In this document: positions 49,384 through 58,555 of the stretch, in pieces
Layout: each line of letters opens with the position of its first letter
How positions within the stretch are numbered: the stretch's first letter is position 1
Source: Candidatus Competibacteraceae bacterium
Lineage (GTDB): Bacteria; Pseudomonadota; Gammaproteobacteria; Competibacterales; Competibacteraceae
Length of the DNA: 64,000 nt
Reading direction: 5' to 3'
Assembly (NCBI GenBank): GCA_016713505.1
Contig: JADJPA010000001.1
Span: 3,159,001 to 3,223,000 of the forward strand
Notes under the pieces: model-generated
Databases searched by the model: none
What the model saw: the letters and a program-made list of their open reading frames with translations, nothing else
What the model was told of the DNA's origin: nothing
Program-made: the position numbers and the translations under genes

Positions 49384-51012
49384 ATGCGGTTCGATCGTTT
49401 TCGGTTCTCCGGCGTCGTGAAACGCGACTGGCCGCTGTATGGGTGGCTGGCGCTGGCGCTGTGGGCCAGCTTCTATTATCAGCTCGGCGCGGTGCCGCTG
49501 TTCGATCTGGATGAAGGAGCGTTCGGTCAGGCCACCCGCGAAATGTTCTTGCGCGGCGATTTCGTTTCGACTTATCTCAACGGTCGGCCGCGTTACGACA
49601 AACCCATTCTCAGCTATTGGCTGCAAGCAGCCAGCTTGGCGGCGTTCGGGGTCGATGAATGGGTCTTTCGCCTGCCGTCGGCGCTGGCCGCCACCGCCTG
49701 GACCTTGGTGGTTTTTCTGTTCGGGCGTCGGGTGGCCGGCAGCCGTCGGGGAGCGATGGCGGCGCTGCTGCTGGCGACCTCGCTGGCGGTGACGGTGATC
49801 GGCAAGGCGGCCACCGCTGATGCCTTGCTCAATCTGCTGTTGTCGGCCAGTCTGCTGGCGTTGTATCTCTATCTGCGCGAAGGGCGACGGGGTTGGCTCT
49901 ATGCGGCGGCGGCGGCGATGGGCTTGGGGTTTCTGACCAAGGGTCCGGTTGCGGTGGCGATTCCCGCCGCGGTCAGCTTGGCGTACTGCGCCAGTCGGGG
50001 CGAAGGGCGGGCCTGGCTGCGGCTGGCGGTGGACTGGCGGGCCTGGGGCTTGTTTCTCTCGGTCGCCGCGCCCTGGTATATCGTGCAATATCTGCGCGAA
50101 GGAGAAGGATTTTTTCTGGGCTTTTTTCTGCGCCACAATCTGGGTCGCTTCCAAGAACCGCTGGAAGGGCACGGCGGCGGTTGGTGGTATTACCTTCCGG
50201 TGTTGTTGGTGGGGGTGTTGCCCTATACCGCCCTGCTGCTGCGGGTGCTGGGCCGCTGGCGGGAAACGCTCGCCGATCCGCTGGGCCGCTATCTGCTGAT
50301 CTGGTTCGTGCTGGTGTTCGTGCTGTTTTCGCTGGCGGCCACCAAACTGCCGCATTATCTGATCTATGGCTACACCGGGCTGTTTCTGTTGATGGCCCCG
50401 GAATTGGACAGCCCCGGCCGGGCCGGTTGGTTGCTGTTGCCGCAACTGCTGTTTCTGGCGCTGCTGTTGGTTTTGCCGGCGGCGGTGGCGGTGGCCTTGC
50501 CGCGCGTGCGGGATGAATTGGTGCGCGCCCAACTCGAAGGCTTGGTGTTTCCGCTCGCTTATTATCTGCTGTTGGTGGGGGCGTTGCTGCTGACGGTCTA
50601 TTGGATGCGCGAGCGGCGGATCGCATTGGCTTATAAAATGCTAGCCAGCGGGTTGACGCTGGTTTTCCTGGTCTCCAATCAAGTGCTGCCGCTGGTGGCC
50701 AGCGTCCGGCAACTACCGGTGAAGGAGGCGGGTTTGTTGGCGCGTCAACTGCAAGCGCCCGCGGTGATGTGGGGCATCAATGCGCCAAGCTTCAGCGTTT
50801 ACAGCGGGCGGATTGTCGAGCGTCGCGAGCCGCGTCCCGGCGATGTGGTGCTGACCCAAAGCGCGCGCTTGCCGGCGCTGGCCTCGCACGAACTGCTCTA
50901 CCAGCAACACGGGATCGCGCTGGCGCGGATCTCACCGACCGTTGCTGACGACGAGGCTGCGTCGTGTGCGCCGGCCACGGCCTGTTCCCAAACCACCGGG
51001 CCAACGCCGTGA
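49384..51012 (+). CDS. ArnT-like (GT83) integral membrane glycosyltransferase
   Basis: A 542-aa protein with about a dozen membrane segments. Early motifs are PLFDLDEGAFGQATREMFL (acidic DE motif) and YLNGRPRYDKPILSYWL, as in ArnT/PMT family enzymes that move a sugar from a polyprenyl-phosphate donor to lipid A or another acceptor on the periplasmic side. A short soluble C-terminus ends in Thr and Pro. Its stop overlaps the next start by 1 nt (TGATG), so the operon is tight. The exact sugar is unknown. Confidence 0.88.
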   Translation: MRFDRFRFSGVVKRDWPLYGWLALALWASFYYQLGAVPLFDLDEGAFGQATREMFLRGDFVSTYLNGRPRYDKPILSYWLQAASLAAFGVDEWVFRLPSALAATAWTLVVFLFGRRVAGSRRGAMAALLLATSLAVTVIGKAATADALLNLLLSASLLALYLYLREGRRGWLYAAAAAMGLGFLTKGPVAVAIPAAVSLAYCASRGEGRAWLRLAVDWRAWGLFLSVAAPWYIVQYLREGEGFFLGFFLRHNLGRFQEPLEGHGGGWWYYLPVLLVGVLPYTALLLRVLGRWRETLADPLGRYLLIWFVLVFVLFSLAATKLPHYLIYGYTGLFLLMAPELDSPGRAGWLLLPQLLFLALLLVLPAAVAVALPRVRDELVRAQLEGLVFPLAYYLLLVGALLLTVYWMRERRIALAYKMLASGLTLVFLVSNQVLPLVASVRQLPVKEAGLLARQLQAPAVMWGINAPSFSVYSGRIVERREPRPGDVVLTQSARLPALASHELLYQQHGIALARISPTVADDEAASCAPATACSQTTGPTP

Positions 51013-51830
51013 TGCCTGCCCGGCGCCAGTACGCTCGCCGCTGGAATCCCTGGTATTGGGATTTACCGCTGGCGGCGCTGGCCGGCATGGTGGCGATCGT
51101 CGTATTACAAGCGAATGAGCCGCTGTTTTTGGGATTCAATCGGTTGAGCGCGTCTACTGGCGACGGATTCTGGGCCAACTTAACCGTTCTGGGCGATGCC
51201 TTGATTGCACTGACGCTATTTTTGCCGCTGGTGCGGCGTTGGCCGGAACTGGTTTGGGCGGGAGTGCTGGCGGGAGTGCTGACCTTCCTGTTCGTGCACG
51301 GTTTCAAACATTCGCTGGCTGTGCCGCGTCCGGCGTCGCTCTTGGCCAGAGAGCAGTTTCACGTCATCGGTCGGGTTTTGCTGACCCTTTCGTTTCCTTC
51401 GGGCCATGCCGCCACGGTGGCCATGTTGACCGGTGTTATCGTTTTACATTTACCGGATGACCGGCGCCGGCGCTGGTCTTGGCTGCTGCTGGTCTTGGCC
51501 GGTCTGGTCGGCCTGTCGCGCGTCGTCGTCGGAGCGCACTGGCCGCTGGATGTGCTGGCCGGTGTGACGGGCGGTTGGCTGGCGGCGGTGCTCGGTACCG
51601 TTTGGGCGCAGCGTTGGGCCTGGGGCGTCACGCCGGCCGGGCGGCGTTGGTTGACCCTACTGCTGGTCGGTTGCGCCCTGAGCGCGCTACTGTTTTACCG
51701 GACGGGTTATCCGCAAGCCGACCTTTTGCAGCGTATTTTGGCGTTGTTGGCCTTGCTGGGGGTCGCTTATCAACTGGCGGTGGAGCGCCAGGAAGCAGCG
51801 CGCCTCAGAACCGAAACGGATCGATGTTGA
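51012..51830 (+). CDS. PAP2-family membrane phosphatase
   Basis: A 272-aa protein with several membrane helices. PAP2 motifs: KHSLAVPRPAS (motif 1), LSFPSGHAATVAM (motif 2) and SRVVVGAHWPLDVLAG (motif 3, catalytic His). It should remove phosphate from polyprenyl diphosphate or a lipid on the outer face of the inner membrane, recycling carrier lipid or modifying lipid A. It is 1 nt from the next gene. Confidence 0.9.
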   Translation: MPARRQYARRWNPWYWDLPLAALAGMVAIVVLQANEPLFLGFNRLSASTGDGFWANLTVLGDALIALTLFLPLVRRWPELVWAGVLAGVLTFLFVHGFKHSLAVPRPASLLAREQFHVIGRVLLTLSFPSGHAATVAMLTGVIVLHLPDDRRRRWSWLLLVLAGLVGLSRVVVGAHWPLDVLAGVTGGWLAAVLGTVWAQRWAWGVTPAGRRWLTLLLVGCALSALLFYRTGYPQADLLQRILALLALLGVAYQLAVERQEAARLRTETDRC

Positions 51831-52769
51831 ATGACCGCCAACGTTCGGTTGTGGTTCGGCCTGGCCGTCTTGGTGCTGGTGATAGCCGGCGTCCAGTGGC
51901 TGATCGGCTGGAGCCAACTTCTGATGCTCTGGCGCTTCATTTCGCCCGCCGCTCTGGTGTCGGCGGCGCTGTTGACTCTGGGTAGCTATGCCGTGCGGGC
52001 GCTGCGGTTGTACGATTATTTTCTGCCGGTCACGCACGGCGGGTTTGTGGCCTGCCTCAAGCTGACCCTGTTGCACAACCTGTTCAATAATCTGTTGCCG
52101 ATGCGAACCGGAGAAGTATCGTTTCCGGTGCTGATGACCCGCTATTTCGCCACGCCGCTGGCTGGTTCGCTGGCCGCGTTGCTATGGTTTCGCCTGATGG
52201 ATTTGCACGCTTTGGCGGCGGTGGCGTTGCTCGCCGTCGGTGGTCGCTGGTTGGATGTGGGGTGGGCGGGCTTGCTGACAGCCGTTTGGTTGGGCCTGCC
52301 GTGGTGGTCGTTCCGGCTGCAAGCAGCGCCGGCGTTGGCCCGGTTGGGCCAACGTTTGCCGGCGCGTTGGCGAGAGCGGCTGGCGCGAGCGCGAGCAGGG
52401 CTGCCGCAAACCCCGACCGCATTTTGGCGGGCTTGGTTGTGGACGCAGCTCAACTGGCTGGTGAAGTTGGCGGTGTTCGCCTGGATTTTGCGGCTGTTTG
52501 CGCCGATGCCGGGGGCGGCGGCGGTGATGGGCGCCATCGGCGGCGATCTGACCAGCGTGTTGCCGGTGCACGGCGTTGCGGGCGCGGGGACCTATGAAGC
52601 CGGGGTCGTTGCGGCCCTGACGCCATTCGACATACCGACGGCGGCGGCGTTGGCGGCGGCGGTCAACCTGCATCTGTTCATGCTCGGCTTGTCGTTGCTT
52701 GGCGGCGCGCTGGGGTTTTTGCTGAGCCATGATCGACCCGCCGCCGGACTGCTGCGCCACAATGGATGA
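51831..52769 (+). CDS. Lysylphosphatidylglycerol-synthase-like (UPF0104) membrane protein
   Basis: A 312-aa protein with about seven membrane segments. It has AVRALRLYDYFLPV, LLHNLFNNLLPMRTGEVSFPVLM, WFRLMDLHAL and VLPVHGVAGAGTYEAGVVAAL, the membrane (flippase-like) part of the LPG synthase family without an aminoacyltransferase domain. A role in lipid or glycan translocation is inferred from family and operon context. It starts right after the upstream PAP2 stop and overlaps the next PAP2 gene. Confidence 0.82.
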   Translation: MTANVRLWFGLAVLVLVIAGVQWLIGWSQLLMLWRFISPAALVSAALLTLGSYAVRALRLYDYFLPVTHGGFVACLKLTLLHNLFNNLLPMRTGEVSFPVLMTRYFATPLAGSLAALLWFRLMDLHALAAVALLAVGGRWLDVGWAGLLTAVWLGLPWWSFRLQAAPALARLGQRLPARWRERLARARAGLPQTPTAFWRAWLWTQLNWLVKLAVFAWILRLFAPMPGAAAVMGAIGGDLTSVLPVHGVAGAGTYEAGVVAALTPFDIPTAAALAAAVNLHLFMLGLSLLGGALGFLLSHDRPAAGLLRHNG

Positions 52770-53379
52770 ACGCTTGCTGCTATGGGTCAACCAAGGTTGG
52801 GGCCAGCCGTTGCTGGACGGGCTGTTCTGGTGGGTGTCGCAGCGGCTGTGGTTTGCTTTACCCCTGGCGTTGATCCTGCTGTACGATAGCGTTCGCCGTT
52901 GCGGTCGCGGCGGCCTGCGGTGGTTCCTGATGCTGGCGGCGACGGTTGCCGTCGGTGATGTACTCGGTGATCTGCTCAAGGAATGGTTCGCTGAACCGCG
53001 TCCGTGTCAGGCCGTCTTCGAGCAGTTGCGCGCCCTTGGCGGTGCGGTGGCCGACCGTTGTGGTACTGCCCTGAACGGAATGCCGTCCAATCACGCCATC
53101 AACTTTTTTGCCGCCGCGAGCTTCGTCGCGATAGTGACCCCTTGGCGCGGCTGGCGGGTCGGCCTGTGCGCCGCCGCGCTGCTGGTGGGCTTGTCGCGTA
53201 TCTATTTGGGCAAGCATTATCCCAGTCAGGTTCTGGCCGGCGCGGTGATCGGCGTAGCAGTCGGCGGCTTGGGGGCGTGGTTGGTCGTCCGTTATCCAAC
53301 GGTTTTCAGCCCGCCGCTTGGAGATCGAACCCGCCCACCGTTCCGTTCTTCCGCCGCCAACCGAGAGCTCGATGAATGA
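52762..53379 (+). CDS. Second PAP2-family membrane phosphatase
   Basis: A protein of about 205 aa: LLKEWFAEPRPC (motif 1), MPSNHAINFFAAASF (motif 2, with NH in place of the usual GH) and SRIYLGKHYPSQVLAGAVIG (motif 3). The motif set matches bacterial undecaprenyl-PP or PG-phosphate phosphatases. ATG at 52762 gives the natural N-terminus and overlaps the previous stop by 8 nt; ATG at 52729 is an alternative. It overlaps the next gene by 4 nt. Confidence 0.87.
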   Translation: MDERLLLWVNQGWGQPLLDGLFWWVSQRLWFALPLALILLYDSVRRCGRGGLRWFLMLAATVAVGDVLGDLLKEWFAEPRPCQAVFEQLRALGGAVADRCGTALNGMPSNHAINFFAAASFVAIVTPWRGWRVGLCAAALLVGLSRIYLGKHYPSQVLAGAVIGVAVGGLGAWLVVRYPTVFSPPLGDRTRPPFRSSAANRELDE

Positions 53380-54404
53380 GTCAAGCCGATCCTGATGCCA
53401 TCCCGCCGCCGCACCGGCTGTCGCTGGTGGTGCCGCTCTACAACGAACGAGACAACGTTGACCCCTTGCTGGCGGGGATTCACGAGGTGTTGGCGAATTA
53501 TCCCTATCCGTGGGAACTGATCGCGGTGGATGACGGCAGCAGCGATGGCACGGCGGAACGGTTGGCGGCGGAAGCGAGCCGTTTCGGCGCTCACGTTCGG
53601 GTCCTCACCTTGCAGCGCAATTTCGGCCAGACCGCCGCGATGCAGGCCGGCATCGACGCCGCGCGCGGCGACGTGATCGCCACGCTGGACGGTGATTTGC
53701 AGAACGACCCAGCCGATATCCCCCGCTTGGTCGGACGGCTGCTCAATGAAAATCTCGATCTGGTGGTCGGCTGGCGGCGGCATCGCCAGGATAACGTGTG
53801 GTTGCGCACCATCCCATCGCGAATCGCCAACCGCCTGATCGGCAACATCACCGGGGTCCGCTTGCACGACTACGGGTGCAGCCTCAAGGTCTATCGCGCC
53901 GCCGTGATCAAGCAGGTGCGGCTGTACGGTGAAATGCACCGCTTCATTCCGGCCTGGATGTCGGTGCAGACCGCCCCCAGCCGCATTCGGGAGGAAGTGG
54001 TCAACCACCGCGCCCGCCAGTACGGAGAATCGAAGTACGGGATCGGTCGGACCTTTCGGGTGGTGGTGGATTTGCTCTCCGTCTACTTTTTTCTGCGGTT
54101 TCTGACCCGGCCCGGCCATTTTTTCGGCCGGATCGGTTTGGCCAGCGGGGGAGCGGGCTTGCTGGTTCTAGCTTCTCTATTCGTGCAGAAATTGTTGTTC
54201 GCCGCCAATATCGGTACTCGACCGTTGTTGCTGGTCGGTGTCTTGCTGGTGCTGATGGCCGTGCAATTCCTCACCACCGGAGTGCTGAGCGAACTCATTA
54301 CCCGCACCTATTTTGCCTCCAGCGCCAATTCGTCCTATGCCGTTCGCCCGGATGGCTCCCAGGAGTTGACCGCCGAGGCCGGTTGGCGGATGCCGCATGG
54401 TTGA
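53376..54404 (+). CDS. Polyprenyl-phosphate glycosyltransferase (GT2, ArnC/DPM-like)
   Basis: A 342-aa protein. The GT2 core has LSLVVPLYNERDNV, IAVDDGSSDGT, ATLDGDLQNDP (DxD-like) and VVGWRRHRQDN. RxxRxxGESKYG-like ARQYGESKYGIGR and two C-terminal membrane helices follow. This matches ArnC/DPM1/GtrB-type enzymes that load a sugar on undecaprenyl phosphate in the cytoplasm, supplying the ArnT-like enzymes on either side in this operon. Both ends overlap neighbouring genes. Confidence 0.92.
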   Translation: MSQADPDAIPPPHRLSLVVPLYNERDNVDPLLAGIHEVLANYPYPWELIAVDDGSSDGTAERLAAEASRFGAHVRVLTLQRNFGQTAAMQAGIDAARGDVIATLDGDLQNDPADIPRLVGRLLNENLDLVVGWRRHRQDNVWLRTIPSRIANRLIGNITGVRLHDYGCSLKVYRAAVIKQVRLYGEMHRFIPAWMSVQTAPSRIREEVVNHRARQYGESKYGIGRTFRVVVDLLSVYFFLRFLTRPGHFFGRIGLASGGAGLLVLASLFVQKLLFAANIGTRPLLLVGVLLVLMAVQFLTTGVLSELITRTYFASSANSSYAVRPDGSQELTAEAGWRMPHG

Positions 54405-55902
54405 GCCCTCATCCGCCGTCGCGGCCGACGCGGCGCCAGTCGCCTTGCGCGATATAGCGCTGTTGGCGGGATTGGCTGTGGTTTTGCCCATCTTGCGCTG
54501 CTATATCGCCGAAGCCGGCGGTTTCGATCTGCATTTCGACGAAGCGCAATATTGGGAATGGTCGCAACAGCTCGACTGGAGCTACTACTCCAAGGGTCCG
54601 CTGGTCGCTTGGTTGATTGCGGCGAGTACGGGCCTGTTCGGTCACGGCGAATGGCAAGTGCGGCTGTTTGCGTGGTTGGCTTACGATCTGTTCCTGCTGC
54701 TGTTGTTTGGGTTCGCGCGCCAGTTCTGGCAAAGTCGGCGAGCCGGCTGGTGGGCGGTGGCTCTCGGCCTGACCACGCCGCTGTATTTCCCGCTCGGCCA
54801 GGTCATGACCACTGACGTATTCCTGTTTGTCTGCTGGACCTGGGGGCTGTGGGCGGCGTGGCGAGCGTTGTACCGGCACCAGGACTCGGCGTGGTACGAG
54901 CTGGGCGCGGCGGTGGGCATCGGCGGTTTGGCCAAGTTCAGCATCGGCTTGTTGCCTTTTTTTCTGGGGGTGGGCTTGGTGCTGAGGCCGGCCGGCCGCC
55001 GTGTGCTCGGCCGCTGGCCACCTTGGGGTGGCGTGTTGCTGGCGCTGTTGGTTCTCAGCCAGGTCCTGCTGTGGAATGCCGCGCATGGTTGGCCGATGTT
55101 GCACCACGAGCAAAGTCATGTCCTCAATGTGACCGAGGAGGGCGGCTGGGAAGAAAATGCGGGCGATCTGCTGGAATTTCTCGGTGGGCAGTGGTTGGCG
55201 CTTTCACCGCTGGTCGCCGTGGCGCTGTTGCGCGCGCTGGCCCGTCCGCCGCGTCCGGCCGAGCAGCGCTGGCTCTGGGGTTTGTCGCTGGCGGTGCTCG
55301 TTTTCTTCTTTGCCAAAGCCACGGTCAGTAAGGTGCAGCTGAATTGGCCCGCGCCGGCCTATATCGGCTTGCTCTTGTTGCTTGCCGGTCGGATCGATGG
55401 GTTGACGGATCGCTGGCGACGGTGGGTGGTGGCGGGCGTGGCGAGTTCGGTGCTGCTGTTGGTGGTCGCCTTTTTCCCGCTGTGCTTTGGGCTAGCGTCG
55501 ACCAAGGCGCCTTTCAAGGATTTGCGCGGTTGGCGGGAGTCTGTTGCCACGGTGGCGCAACAGGCTCAGTCGGTACAGTTTCTGATGGTTCCTAGCTACC
55601 ATTTGGCGGGAGGCGTCGCATTTTACTGGCCGGAACGGCTGTCGGTTTATCCGGTCGCGGAGAACCGTCGTTTCAGCCAGCACGATTTTTGGCCGGGTAT
55701 CGAGCGAGAGGCGGGTCGCGATGGTGTTTACGTAACGACCAACGATTCTTTGCCCCCGCGCTTGCTGCAAGCTTTTGCCAGATGTCAGCCTTTGCCGCCG
55801 GTGCCGGCCGTCGCCCGAGACGGCGGCGTCCTGCGAACGCTTTATTCGTGGCGTTGCGAAAGTTATCGGCCGATCGCCTGGCCCAAACCGGTTCATTACT
55901 AA
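54397..55902 (+). CDS. Second ArnT/PMT-like membrane glycosyltransferase
   Basis: A 501-aa protein with multiple membrane segments. It opens FDLHFDEAQYWEWSQQLDWSY and SKGPLVAWLIA, the acidic periplasmic loop of GT39/GT83 enzymes, and has LGQVMTTDVFLFVCWTWGLW and GWPMLHHEQSHV. It probably transfers a sugar from the donor made by the upstream GT2 protein. It differs clearly from the first ArnT-like protein, so the operon may add two different sugars or act on two acceptors. It overlaps the GT2 gene by 8 nt. Confidence 0.87.
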   Translation: MVEPSSAVAADAAPVALRDIALLAGLAVVLPILRCYIAEAGGFDLHFDEAQYWEWSQQLDWSYYSKGPLVAWLIAASTGLFGHGEWQVRLFAWLAYDLFLLLLFGFARQFWQSRRAGWWAVALGLTTPLYFPLGQVMTTDVFLFVCWTWGLWAAWRALYRHQDSAWYELGAAVGIGGLAKFSIGLLPFFLGVGLVLRPAGRRVLGRWPPWGGVLLALLVLSQVLLWNAAHGWPMLHHEQSHVLNVTEEGGWEENAGDLLEFLGGQWLALSPLVAVALLRALARPPRPAEQRWLWGLSLAVLVFFFAKATVSKVQLNWPAPAYIGLLLLLAGRIDGLTDRWRRWVVAGVASSVLLLVVAFFPLCFGLASTKAPFKDLRGWRESVATVAQQAQSVQFLMVPSYHLAGGVAFYWPERLSVYPVAENRRFSQHDFWPGIEREAGRDGVYVTTNDSLPPRLLQAFARCQPLPPVPAVARDGGVLRTLYSWRCESYRPIAWPKPVHY

Positions 55903-55944
55903 CGCTGTTCCCTTACTCACACTGTTTTTCAGGAAATCCCGATC

Positions 55945-56367
55945 ATGTCAGAGCCTAGCCACTGCATTTTCTGCAAAATCGCGCGCGGGGCGATCCCGGC
56001 GACCAAGATCGACGAGGACGACGCGACCTTGACGTTCATGGATATCCAACCCGCCAGCCCTGGCCATGCCCTGGTGATTCCCAAAACGCACGCCGCCAAT
56101 CTGTTCGAAATCGCTGGGGACGAGCTGTCCGTGGTCACCCGGACCGTGCAGCGAGTCGCCCGCGCGATGCACAAGGCGTTGGCCCCGGACGGCATTCGCA
56201 TCGTTCAGACCAACGGCGCCGCCGCCGGGCAAAGCGTGTTTCACTACCACGTTCATCTGATACCGATGCAAGACGGCCAACGAATCGGCACGCACGGCCG
56301 CGCGCCGGCCGATCCCGAGCAACTTAAGACGCTGGCGGCGAGGATTCGTGAGGCGTTGGAGGGCTAA
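55945..56367 (+). CDS. HIT family nucleotide hydrolase
   Basis: A 140-aa HIT protein: CIFCKIARGAIPATKIDEDD, DIQPASPGHALVIPKTHAAN and the catalytic HYHVHLIP triad region. HIT hydrolases of this type act on purine nucleoside phosphoramidates or dinucleotides. The next gene starts 3 nt after its stop. Confidence 0.93.
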   Translation: MSEPSHCIFCKIARGAIPATKIDEDDATLTFMDIQPASPGHALVIPKTHAANLFEIAGDELSVVTRTVQRVARAMHKALAPDGIRIVQTNGAAAGQSVFHYHVHLIPMQDGQRIGTHGRAPADPEQLKTLAARIREALEG

Positions 56368-56370
56368 GGC

Positions 56371-57192
56371 GTGAACCTGCATGTGCTTTCAGATCTGCAC
56401 TTGAACGTGGCCGCTCTGGAGGTACCGAAAATCGATGCCGATATCAGCGTGCTGGCGGGAGATATCGCCCGTCCGAACGAAGCGATGGGCTGGGCTGCGA
56501 GTCTAGAACGCCCCGTGGTTTATGTTCCCGGCAACCACGAATTTTATGGCGGCGCTCTGGAGGGAACGGTGCGGGAACTCAAACGGCTCAGTGCGAATAC
56601 CTGTGTCAAAGTGTTGGATTGCGACGAAGTTGTGCTCGGTGACGTGCGTTTTCTAGGCGCGACCCTCTGGACCGATTTCCTGCTGTTTGGCGAAGGCGAA
56701 CCACGGGAGTGGGCAATGGTGCAAGCGCGGCTTTGGGTGCGCGATTTCCACCGAATCTACGTGGATGAAAAGTTGGAGCAGCTTTTTTCACCCGCTGCCG
56801 CGATAGCGTTGTTCGCGCGTCATGCCGCTTGGTTGCAGGGCAAGTTAGACCAACCGTTTCCAGGTCCGACCGTCGTTGTGACCCATCATGCGCCATCGCC
56901 CCAAAGCCTGCATCCGCGCTTTGCGAATGCGGCGTTGAGCGCCTGCTTCGTATCCGATGTGGAATATTTGATGGGCAAAGGCCGCGTGGCCTTATGGATT
57001 CACGGCCACACTCACGACAGCTTCGATTACACCGTGAACGGCACCCGCGTGGTCTGCAACCCGCGCGGTTACGTGAAAAATGGCGTGAGCGAGAATGCGG
57101 CGTTCGACCCTGAACTGATTGTCGAGGTCGGTCAGGGCGGACCGCCTCAACGCGGAGACCGCAAGCCGGCCTCCGCTGATCCAAGCAGCTAG
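56371..57192 (+). CDS. Calcineurin-like metallophosphoesterase
   Basis: A 273-aa protein with all metal-binding blocks: VLSDLHLN, LAGDIA, PGNHEFY, VVTHHAPS and WIHGHTHDS. The start is GTG. It probably hydrolyses a phosphoester, but no substrate can be named. It is likely co-transcribed with the HIT gene. Confidence 0.88.
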   Translation: MNLHVLSDLHLNVAALEVPKIDADISVLAGDIARPNEAMGWAASLERPVVYVPGNHEFYGGALEGTVRELKRLSANTCVKVLDCDEVVLGDVRFLGATLWTDFLLFGEGEPREWAMVQARLWVRDFHRIYVDEKLEQLFSPAAAIALFARHAAWLQGKLDQPFPGPTVVVTHHAPSPQSLHPRFANAALSACFVSDVEYLMGKGRVALWIHGHTHDSFDYTVNGTRVVCNPRGYVKNGVSENAAFDPELIVEVGQGGPPQRGDRKPASADPSS

Positions 57193-57196
57193 CGAA

Positions 57197-57796
57197 TCAA
57201 GGCCGAACCCGGCGCATCCGGTCGCCGCGCTGGCGGTACAGGATGATTTCCACCCGGCGATTGAGCTGTTGGCCTTCGGCGGTGCTATTGCTGGCCACGG
57301 GTTCCCGTTCGCCGCGGCCCTCGGGATGCAAGCGGGAACCTTCGACGCCCTCGGCTTTCAAAATAGTGGTCACGCTTTCCGCGCGGCGTGCCGACAAGTC
57401 GAGATTGTGGCTGTCCGAACCCGTGCTGTCGGTATAGCCCGCCACGTTGGCGTGCAGCCGAGGGCGGCGCGACATGATGCGGGCGACCTGGCGTAGGGTG
57501 GGGGCAAAGTCGCGGCTGATATCGGCGCTGTCGCGCTCGAATAAGACCTCGCTGGGCAAGCGCAACCGCAAGTTGCCGTTAGACATCCGTTCCACCCGCA
57601 TCCCGCGGCGCCGGTATTCGGGCGTGATGATTTGGTCGATTTCGCCTTGAGCGCTGCCCATGCCCTCATCTTCTTCACCGGATTTGTTGTTGAAGCCGGC
57701 ATTGGGCGCGGCCGCGCCGGCATCGGGCGCGAAAAACCCTGGGATGAAAACTAACCAGGCCAGCAGGCCAAGGCTGGCGATACGCGATACCATCAT
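57197..57796 (-). CDS. OmpA-family outer-membrane-associated protein
   Basis: A 199-aa protein. The signal peptide is SRIASLGLLAWLVFIPGFFAP. The OmpA-C peptidoglycan-binding domain has LFERDSADISRDFAPTLRQVA, VAGYTDSTGSDSHNLDLSARRA, EGRGEREPVASN and NRRVEIILY. It has no beta-barrel and no lipobox. GGGAG precedes ATG at 57796. It is convergent with the phosphoesterase. Confidence 0.9.
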   Translation of the reverse strand: MMVSRIASLGLLAWLVFIPGFFAPDAGAAAPNAGFNNKSGEEDEGMGSAQGEIDQIITPEYRRRGMRVERMSNGNLRLRLPSEVLFERDSADISRDFAPTLRQVARIMSRRPRLHANVAGYTDSTGSDSHNLDLSARRAESVTTILKAEGVEGSRLHPEGRGEREPVASNSTAEGQQLNRRVEIILYRQRGDRMRRVRP

Positions 57797-58555
57797 GATG
57801 CTGGACTCCCTAATGATTGTTATCGAGAGAGAATTCGCTCGCACAATTCTCAGTTTTACCTGCTTGCGGCCAGTTGGGTGATTTGCTCGGCCACTCTTTG
57901 GTATATAGAGACAAAAGATGGCGATGACAAGCACTAATGAGCGGATAAAATGGTCTATGCTTTGCGAGCGCTGGCTTGTGGCAAGCTTGCGAAAGCGGCT
58001 GTTTCTCCTGTTATCGGTAGCGTCAGGGAGGTTCGGGCCGACGGCGCTAAGGCTGACTCAGCCTCGGTTTGTGACACGCTCCCTGAAATCCTTTCAGCTC
58101 GTGCATAATGCCCGGATTCTAGCTAAAGGTCCGCTCGGCTCCCTCTAGAACGGTCGGCGACCTAAATGGCCTGGACTCCTCATCTGGCGGGCTGACTTAC
58201 AACATTGTCACTTTTTAGCCGCGCCGTTATCCCCGTGTTCCGTGGTCGGTTCCGAGCGGTAGCGCCAGCCGCGACCGCAGGCTATGGCCGCTGCAATTGC
58301 ACCCGATTGATTCCGGCCGTTGCCGGCTGTGCTGCATCGGGCGTGAGGCTGGCGTGGACTGTGCGATTCGAGATCGAGCCGGCGGCTAAAGCTTGGAACC
58401 GGCTTTAAGGCTTTCTTGCTGAGGATGTCCGTCACGTTGTTCAAAAATAGACTGATAAATGGCGGTTTAGTGACGATTTTGTGATAATGCATCTAAACCG
58501 CCTTTGGTAAGGTCTGCGCGCGTTAATCATCGAGTTTGAGAAAATCCTAAAAATT
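57797..58555. other. Long non-coding gap with a 10-bp-stem hairpin
   Basis: About 760 bp between divergent genes. I see no convincing coding region; short open frames here have poor codon use and no family features. GGCGGTTTAG (58461-58470) pairs perfectly with CTAAACCGCC (58493-58502) over a 22-nt loop, just before TTT. It could be a terminator or the 3' end of a small RNA ahead of the NYN gene. Confidence 0.5.

Noticed and set aside
57918..58148. 76-codon open frame in the gap before the NYN gene
   Set aside because: No ribosome site, unusual composition and no recognisable features.
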